The notes under the pieces were generated by a model, which searched no databases, had not been told where the DNA came from, and was given only the letters and a program-made list of their open reading frames with translations. Source: Macrostomum hystrix (taxonomy: Eukaryota; Platyhelminthes; Macrostomidae). Taken from it: 64,000 nucleotides of DNA. The DNA lies in contig CATNEN010000002.1 in NCBI GenBank assembly GCA_950097015.1, positions 5,907,501-5,971,500 of the forward strand, read 5' to 3'. Positions 58,256 through 64,000 of the stretch are shown here, one piece after another; position 1 is the first letter of the stretch, and the number at the start of each line of letters is the position of its first letter. Made by a program: the position numbers and the translations under genes.

Positions 58256-58915
58256 AACGGACATTATTTGAATTGTGGATTGAAAAATAATAATGCACGT
58301 TCGTAGTGGTCCAATGATATTACTGAAAGTAATCACATTGGTTTCTTAACAAATAATAATATTTGTTATGTGACGATCCGGCTTGTGTATAAGTGCTAAA
58401 TGCACCTGTAATTTTGGCACGACGACCATCGAGCAATCATTACATATTGACAGAATTTTTGAACAAAATCAATAAAATATTTGAATAAAATGGCTAACGA
58501 GTATGTACTGCGACGGCACCCCAACTCATTACGTAATCGCTTGGCTGACTTCAAACTGTTTTTTGGGGTTTGGCTTTGGGTAGCGCGCACAGCCTGTACT
58601 TTCATCTTTCATCTAGCCGCCAAAGATTAAACCAAATTTAAGACTTTGAGGGGTCCGGGTGTGACTGGCGCGAGCCGACAACCACCCCAACCTCCGGCCT
58701 GGCATAATAAATCAAGAACAGGTTAATTAGTCGATAACAATTTGGTCAACGTGCGAGCTTCACCGCTTCTGATCCAGACCAGACAGGCAGGCAGACCGGC
58801 ACACGGGGCTGAGGAAGTCTTTAGACTAGTCTATTTTACTGCGATTTTCTCACTATTCTTACACTCAAACTTTAGCCTAGCTGTATTGGAATATTAGATT
58901 AGAAAAATAATAACA
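58256..58915. other. Upstream flank of CCCH gene
   Basis: Unique DNA; the part nearest 58916 should hold the promoter. A GC-rich stretch at about 58650-58700 and a GGTTAATTAGTCG word near 58720 are visible; no clear TATA box. Confidence 0.35.
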
Positions 58916-59989
58916 ATGCACTCCAGCGCTCTGCTGATGAAGAGCTCCGCTCTCTGCTGTCGCCACTTCGCCGGAGAGTTCAACAACAATGCCAACGATC
59001 CAGGAGCCGCCGCCGCCGCTTCAACAGACTCCTGGGACTCGGCGCTGTCCAACTCGCCTGAGGACTTCGGCGGCTGCGGCGGCTTCGGCGGCTGGTGGAG
59101 CAATGGCGGCATCGACAGCTTCGGCGGCGGCGGTCGGTTCGCCGAAGTCTCCGGACTGAACGATGAAGGCTACCTCGAGGGCGTCGCTAGAATGACCAAG
59201 CTCGACTTCTTCGAAGAGACCGAGGAGGAAGCCGATGGTGTCGATGATGATGACGATGACGCTGATGACGATCTGGCGAGCATCTCCAGCAACGGCTCCG
59301 AGATCCTCCAGATGGTGGACCAGCTGCTGCTCGCCTTCAACCTGGAGGTGGCCGCCGCCAATGCGGCTGACACTGGAGCTGCCGACGCCTCGGATGTCTT
59401 CGACTTGCAGACCGCTTCAGGCTTGGCTAACGGCTTCTACCAACCGGACGCTGCTGATGAGATCCCTGATGAGGATGACGTCAGCGACCTCCAAACCGAC
59501 GATGAGGAAGCCAACGACTACTGGATGGCAGAGCATGACCTTCGAGCTCTGGACTCTGACAGCATCAGCCTTGGAGGCGAGGACGCAGACAACGAGGCGT
59601 CGTCCAGGTCATCAGCTTCGGCGAGCTCCGCAGTGTCGGCGGCATCCCAGCAAGCCGTGCCGGCCTTCCTGGCCACCGGTTTGTTCCGGATGCCCCAGGA
59701 GGCCGTGCTAGAGGCCATGGACTACTGGGGCCCGCTGGATCGGATTCGCTGGCTGCTGTGGCGCCCGGAGCCCTGCCCGCCGATGCCCCAGAACCCGCAG
59801 AATCAGCAGCAGCAGCAGCCGCCGCTAGACAAGTCCAAGCGCGCCTGCTCCTTCCTGTTAAAGGGCCGCTGCCGCAAGGAGGACTGCGAGTTCGCGCACG
59901 ACCTGAGCCGCGTCACCTGCAAGTTCTGGGCGGCCGGGCAGTGTTTCAAGGGCCGGGGCTGTCCGTTCCTTCACGGATACGCCGACTGA
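58916..59989 (+). CDS. Tandem CCCH zinc-finger protein, intronless
   Basis: Single ORF of 357 residues. Two CCCH fingers lie at the extreme C-terminus: C-x7-C-x4-C-x3-H at 311-328 and C-x7-C-x5-C-x3-H at 335-353, linked by six residues, ending HGYAD. Such closely spaced fingers usually bind single-stranded RNA, so a role in mRNA metabolism is likely by family. The N-terminal two thirds are acidic and low complexity: a glycine/phenylalanine/tryptophan patch (GGCGGFGGWW), a long aspartate run (DDDDDDADDD), and several DLQT and DDEE segments. Two short hydrophobic helices (MVDQLLLAFNL; MDYWGPLDRIRWLLW) may be protein-binding. A short polyQ precedes the fingers. I cannot place it in a named subfamily. 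A variant poly(A) signal TATAAA lies about 30 nt after the stop. No introns seen in the coding part. Confidence 0.88.
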   Translation: MHSSALLMKSSALCCRHFAGEFNNNANDPGAAAAASTDSWDSALSNSPEDFGGCGGFGGWWSNGGIDSFGGGGRFAEVSGLNDEGYLEGVARMTKLDFFEETEEEADGVDDDDDDADDDLASISSNGSEILQMVDQLLLAFNLEVAAANAADTGAADASDVFDLQTASGLANGFYQPDAADEIPDEDDVSDLQTDDEEANDYWMAEHDLRALDSDSISLGGEDADNEASSRSSASASSAVSAASQQAVPAFLATGLFRMPQEAVLEAMDYWGPLDRIRWLLWRPEPCPPMPQNPQNQQQQQPPLDKSKRACSFLLKGRCRKEDCEFAHDLSRVTCKFWAAGQCFKGRGCPFLHGYAD

Positions 59990-60104
59990 GAATTCAAGCA
60001 AGTCACACGGAAATTATTCTATAAAATCAATGAAAATCTTGTTTAACTTAGTAAGCAATTTAACTAATTAGATATTGTTGTTCGAGAAAAACTACTATTT
60101 TTAA

Positions 60105-60360
60105 TAAGAATAATAATAATTGCTGGAGGAAATGCGGGCAATGGCACATCATTTGGTGACACCAGACCCGCAGCCAGCGAGGAGGCAATTCTGCCCATTT
60201 CGCTGACTCCTGAGCACACACGCACACAGATACTGTACGCAGGCACACACACAGGTGTATACATCTGCCATGACTTTCTCATCGTCAGGCAGTGTACACT
60301 CTCACTGTACCTTGGTGCGAGAGGCAAACACTTTAATCAGTTTAGCCAGCTCACTGACAT
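60105..60360 (-). mobile_element. Second copy of the inner SINE family
   Basis: Read on the minus strand it starts with tRNA-like TGGCTAAACTGATTAAAG, continues TTTGCCTCTCGCACCAAGG and matches the 46036-46380 element to its ATT-rich tail. Relative to that copy it lacks about 105 bp between two CCAAGG words, including the B-box-like region. Target-site duplications are not evident. Confidence 0.75.
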
Positions 60361-61650
60361 TGAAATTTTCCACTCAACCCTGAAATTTCAGTCTGGCGCC
60401 ATCGTCGTGATAAAAAAGTTCGGTTGATTAAAGCTTTCAAATAATTTTGATTTATTTTTCTTAGCGACTTTACTATTTAATATTCTCCACATGCACGTTT
60501 GATCTGCGTAGGCTTATTGGATTGAATAAAATCCAAAAAACTTTACAATTTCTCGTTTGTCACTTTTCGCATGTCTTTTTTCGATTTTGCGTTTTTTCTA
60601 AGTTTTTATTATAAATGCGACATGATACTACTGACTGCTGAGTAGTAGTACGGTGAAAAGCTGTCATTATAGAAAGTCAATACAAAAATTCATGAGTCTG
60701 TTAGGCTTGAATCCGGATAAGTTTTTTCTACTAAAACGCCTCCCTAAATGATTTTTTTACTTTCGCATCACCTCATCTTTATTCTGCATTGGTAACTTTG
60801 CTATTCTTTGCGGATTCAAACTCGACAAATGCAACCAAAAAAACTTTTTTCCTCTCCCCCAAACAATGCCCATGTTTTTAAACTCCCTTTTCACGCGATT
60901 CACACTCGACTACTGTAGAAGGTCAGTGTCAAATCGATTTTTAGCACCCTCAGCCCTGAGTTCTGCTCAAATGTGTGCTCACATTCTTTATTATTCGTAC
61001 CAATGATCTGTAACTTGGTATTTGAGAGCAGAGCACTGTGGCTTCACAAACCATCGATTCTATGATCGCCAAATTCATCAACTCATCTTTATTCTGCCAC
61101 CTGGCTGTTTCAGTTGGCAGGTGTGCATCGTTTGTCGCTGCCTGCGTGAGTTCAATTTCTATTGAAGGTTTTGCTGCATAAAATAATTAATTTTAATAAA
61201 AATCTTCTTATCGTGTGTCAGATTTTCGCTCTCAATAATGCAGTACATACAAGTATGTAGTTGTAATACCGTGCTTTCACCTGTCTAAAATGGCAAAACA
61301 CTAAAAATATTTCTTTCGCCCCTATCGCTATGCGCCAGTTCGATTGCTTGATCCTCTGACGAAGGCTGGAATTGATAATGAACAAGATTTTGTCTGCGTT
61401 TGAGCATAGCAACTAGCAGCAATGTGAGCTGCAGTGCTAGTGCTGCTGTCGAGCAGAATTTGGAAATAAAAGAAACAAACGTTTGACCCACGCAGAACTG
61501 CATTGTGCAATTTTGTGGGTTTATTTAAAAATATTTTCCCGAAGAAAACTACTTGGTGTTTCTGTGTAAGTCCATTCCCAATTATCTATCATCTGCTGTT
61601 TCTTTCAGTCATGCATGTAAATAGTAAAACAAAATAGAGTAAAACTCGAC
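60361..61650. other. AT-rich unique intergenic DNA
   Basis: About 1.3 kb with no supported gene or tandem array. Confidence 0.4.
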
Positions 61651-61651
61651 T

Positions 61652-61835
61652 AATTCAACCTCCCGGCCATAGAAGAATGCTACCCCCGAAGTCAACCCCC
61701 GGCCATAGACGAATACTACCCCCGAAGTCAACCCCCGGCCATAGACAAATTCAACACCCGAAATCAACCCCCCGGCCATAGACAAATTCAACACCTGAAA
61801 TCAACCCCCGGCCATAGACAAAAGCAACCCCCGTA
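61652..61835. repeat. ~36-bp minisatellite
   Basis: Five copies of a unit containing CCCCCGGCCATAGAC then AAATTCAACACCCGAAATCA. Confidence 0.92.
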
Positions 61836-61843
61836 TATATAAC

Positions 61844-61864
61844 CATGGACTCCTTGAGTCCATG
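61844..61864. repeat. 9-bp hairpin after array
   Basis: CATGGACTC CTT GAGTCCATG: perfect 9-bp arms around three bases, just after the 36-bp array. Confidence 0.85.
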
Positions 61865-62305
61865 AATTCAACACTCTCACATTGCCTGACGGAGAGTGTG
61901 GTCAGAAGTCGGCGAAATTCTCAGAAAAAATAATGGCTCGTCCAATAAAGACCATTGGTTTTTGTGCCTTGACAAAATTCACACAGTGATGTGGCTAGAG
62001 ATCTAGCTTATTTATTTATCGCGATGCAATCAGCAACAAATGTGACAATTGATTACAATTACGTACTCGTAGATTGGAAATTGCCAGCTAAACCAGCAAG
62101 AAATGCACTTTAATAACAATCATGTTAGCCAACGTGTAAAGTGTCTTAAGACGCACTTTTAGTGTGTGAGGATTTTTACGTAGTTTGACGGACAAGCTCA
62201 CGTGGCCTATGTAGCCATGCATCTAGAATACGCAGAATATTTAGCATTATATGCCTTGACGTTAGACAAACAGTTGAGTCAACGTAAAAAAGTAAGAGCA
62301 ACAGC
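61865..62305. other. Unique intergenic DNA
   Basis: No supported gene; a CTTAAGACGCAC segment near 62145 is unremarkable. Confidence 0.35.
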
Positions 62306-62309
62306 TGAG

Positions 62310-62756
62310 AGTCAGGAAACCAGACTGTCAGGACAGCACAGTCAGGACAGCACAGTCAGGAAAGTCGGGACAGCAGATTCAGGACAGTCAGGACAGTCAG
62401 GACAGCACAGTCAGGAAAGTCGGGACAGCAGATTCAGGACAGTCAGGACAGTCAGGACAGCACAGTCAGGAAAGTTGGGACAGCAGATTCAGGACAGTCA
62501 GGACAGCACAGTCAGGACAGCACAGTCAGGACAGCGCAGTCAGGAAAGTCGCGACAGCAGATTCAGGACAGTCAGGACAGCACAGTCAAGACAGCACAGT
62601 CGGGATAGCACAGTCAGCACAGTCAGGACAGCAAAGTAAGGACAGCACAGTCAGGAAAGTCGGGACAGCAGATTCAGGACAGTCAGGACAGTCAGGACAG
62701 CACAGTCAGGACAGCACAGTCAGGACAGCACAGTCAGGACAGCACTGTCAGGGCAG
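62310..62756. repeat. 14-bp minisatellite ending at a stop codon
   Basis: About 32 units of CAGGACAGCACAGT, mixed with CAGGAAAGTCGGGACAG and CAGATT forms. Its right edge merges with the stop codon of the minus-strand gene at 62757. Confidence 0.93.
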
Positions 62757-64000
62757 TCAGAACTGGCTTGTTCGCCGAACGAAGTAGCGAGGCACGATTG
62801 GGGGCGCAGCTCCAGTTGCCAGTCGCTCCAGTTGGGCGCGCAGAGTCGCGGCTGCCGGGGAGCTGACTGCGATCCCCAGCCGCTGCAACTGCTGCAAGAG
62901 TCGAGTCGCGATTTCAGCGACTTCGGTGGCCAACCCGACGCCAGATGGTCGCCGCCGATAGAGCAGCTCCAGGCATCGGGCAGCTTGGTCTAAAAGGCGT
63001 CTTGCTTCCAGCAGGAGTCGAGTCCGATGATTGTTGGCTTCTTGAACATCGATATCTTCATCGGCATCTTCGTCCGTGTCGACAGATCGAAGCTCTGCCA
63101 GAGTGGCGTCGAACTCACTGGGAACCTGCTGGACCAGTTGCATCAGGTGCTGCCAATCGTCGATGGCCTCCTGGGCGTCGGCGACGTCTGTTGAGATCAC
63201 GAGGTCGCGAGCTGCGCAGCGGAGCTCCCAGGCGACAGCCTCGATGCTTCGGGCTGCGGACTCAGCGGGTGACTCGGTTAGCGACTCGACCAGGCGGGCC
63301 GGCAGAAGCCGCACTGGCGCGGGCATTGTCTCCTCGACCTCGTAAACCCACAGCAGCCGGCGACGACGTCGGCGACTTGGCGTAGTGGCTCCCGGCGACT
63401 CGAAGCGAATAAATCGACTAACGTCGTTGTGCCGATGATGCGTCATGGCGGAGAGGGAGTTGTTGCCGCCACCGCCTCCGCTGACGAGTCCCGGCATTGG
63501 CGGCTGTGGCACAGGTGTTAGCGGGTGCAGTCGAACGCACAGGCCGGATGAATAGCCGCAGTCGTCGTCTTCGCCGTCGTCGACAAAGTCTTCTTGTTCC
63601 GGTAAGGCGTGGCCTTCAGTGGCTGGACGAATGGCAGCGTCGGGCAGCAGGCGCGCGAGTCGCTCCGCAGCTTCGTCTAGCGACGCTCCGTCTGGGAAGG
63701 CGCAGATGAACCGCCTCGCTCGGTCGACACCGTCGAAGCAGTTGCGCATTCCAGCCGGGAGGCAGTCGACCTCCTCGTTGTTGTTGCTGCTGTGGTTTCG
63801 CATCACAGCCAGGTAGTAGGTTGGCGGAGTTCGCCGCCGCTCTGACAGAGGCGGGCTGTCCAGCTGCTGGCAGAGGTCGGACAGCAGCAGCAGGGCGGAG
63901 CGCTCACGCTGGAAGTCCAGGAGGTTGTCGCGGTAGTGTCGGCGCAGCTCCTCGGCTTGCTGTTTAGCCTTCATTGGCAGCTGGGCTCGTCTGAACTGCT
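62757..64000 (-). CDS. Unrecognised helical protein, 5' end outside window
   Basis: Open for at least 413 codons from the window edge to a TGA at 62757-62759. An ATG at 63974 gives 405 residues, but the frame is open upstream to the edge (QFRRAQLP precedes it), so the true start is probably beyond the window or in an earlier exon. I recognise no family. Visible: a charged, probably coiled-coil start (KAKQQAEELRRHYRDNLLDFQRER region); two acidic stretches (EDFVDDGEDDD; DTDEDADEDIDV); a glycine/asparagine-rich segment; a basic run (SRRRRRRLLW); and a C-terminal half predicted by eye to be mostly amphipathic helix rich in leucine and alanine, with DDWQHLMQLVQ spacing faintly like spectrin-type bundles. 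GC-rich codon use supports a real gene. The stop codon lies in the first unit of the adjoining 14-bp array, so the array starts the 3' UTR. Confidence 0.75.
   Translation of the reverse strand, partial: QFRRAQLPMKAKQQAEELRRHYRDNLLDFQRERSALLLLSDLCQQLDSPPLSERRRTPPTYYLAVMRNHSSNNNEEVDCLPAGMRNCFDGVDRARRFICAFPDGASLDEAAERLARLLPDAAIRPATEGHALPEQEDFVDDGEDDDCGYSSGLCVRLHPLTPVPQPPMPGLVSGGGGGNNSLSAMTHHRHNDVSRFIRFESPGATTPSRRRRRRLLWVYEVEETMPAPVRLLPARLVESLTESPAESAARSIEAVAWELRCAARDLVISTDVADAQEAIDDWQHLMQLVQQVPSEFDATLAELRSVDTDEDADEDIDVQEANNHRTRLLLEARRLLDQAARCLELLYRRRPSGVGLATEVAEIATRLLQQLQRLGIAVSSPAAATLRAQLERLATGAAPPIVPRYFVRRTSQF

Noticed and set aside
61865-61930. Possible hammerhead ribozyme (CTGACGG...GAAA) after the 9-bp hairpin
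   Set aside because: The core has CTGACGG in place of CTGANGA and no stem II pairing can be drawn.

Overview
This is nuclear DNA from an animal, most likely an invertebrate bilaterian. The evidence is spliced genes with GT-AG introns (mostly GTGAG donors), a LIM-only factor, an OSM-9/Inactive-type TRPV channel, two Tcf21/musculin-like bHLH factors, GC-rich coding sequence, CAG-coded polyglutamine runs and tRNA-derived SINEs. The extreme minisatellite load and compact exons would fit a free-living flatworm such as Macrostomum, but that is only a guess.

Layout. 2.2-17.5 kb (- strand): an LMO4-type gene with three coding exons; introns of about 3.9 and 10.6 kb hold five of the arrays plus a unique island rich in TAATTA-like sites. 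17.5-23 kb: promoter region and three arrays. 23.2-38.55 kb (- strand): a 12-exon TRPV gene; all splice phases join to an 801-residue protein. Its intron 10 contains a complete intronless DHCR24 gene on the same strand, with its own TATA and poly(A) signals. An RFX X-box lies about 160 bp upstream of the TRPV start and a second lies in intron 1. 39-44 kb: three arrays. 44.16-44.75 kb (+): bHLH gene 1. 45.85-46.40 kb: nested SINEs. 47-55.2 kb: arrays, one of them 3 kb with a 931-bp internal duplication. 55.48-56.31 kb (-): bHLH gene 2, which shares a C-terminal motif with gene 1. 58.92-59.99 kb (+): intronless tandem CCCH zinc-finger gene. 60.1-60.36 kb: second SINE copy. 62.76 kb to the window end (-): 3' part of an unrecognised helical protein whose stop codon touches a tandem array.

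About 28 kb (roughly 44%, my estimate) is tandem arrays, more than 35 of them, with 5-37 bp monomers, each essentially private to its locus. The genes read as sensory and developmental: a ciliary-type TRPV channel with RFX sites, a LIM cofactor and bHLH factors, plus one sterol enzyme. They do not form an operon or pathway. The striking property is architecture: introns without an array or nested gene are 82-121 bp, while every longer intron holds its own minisatellite or, in one case, a whole gene.
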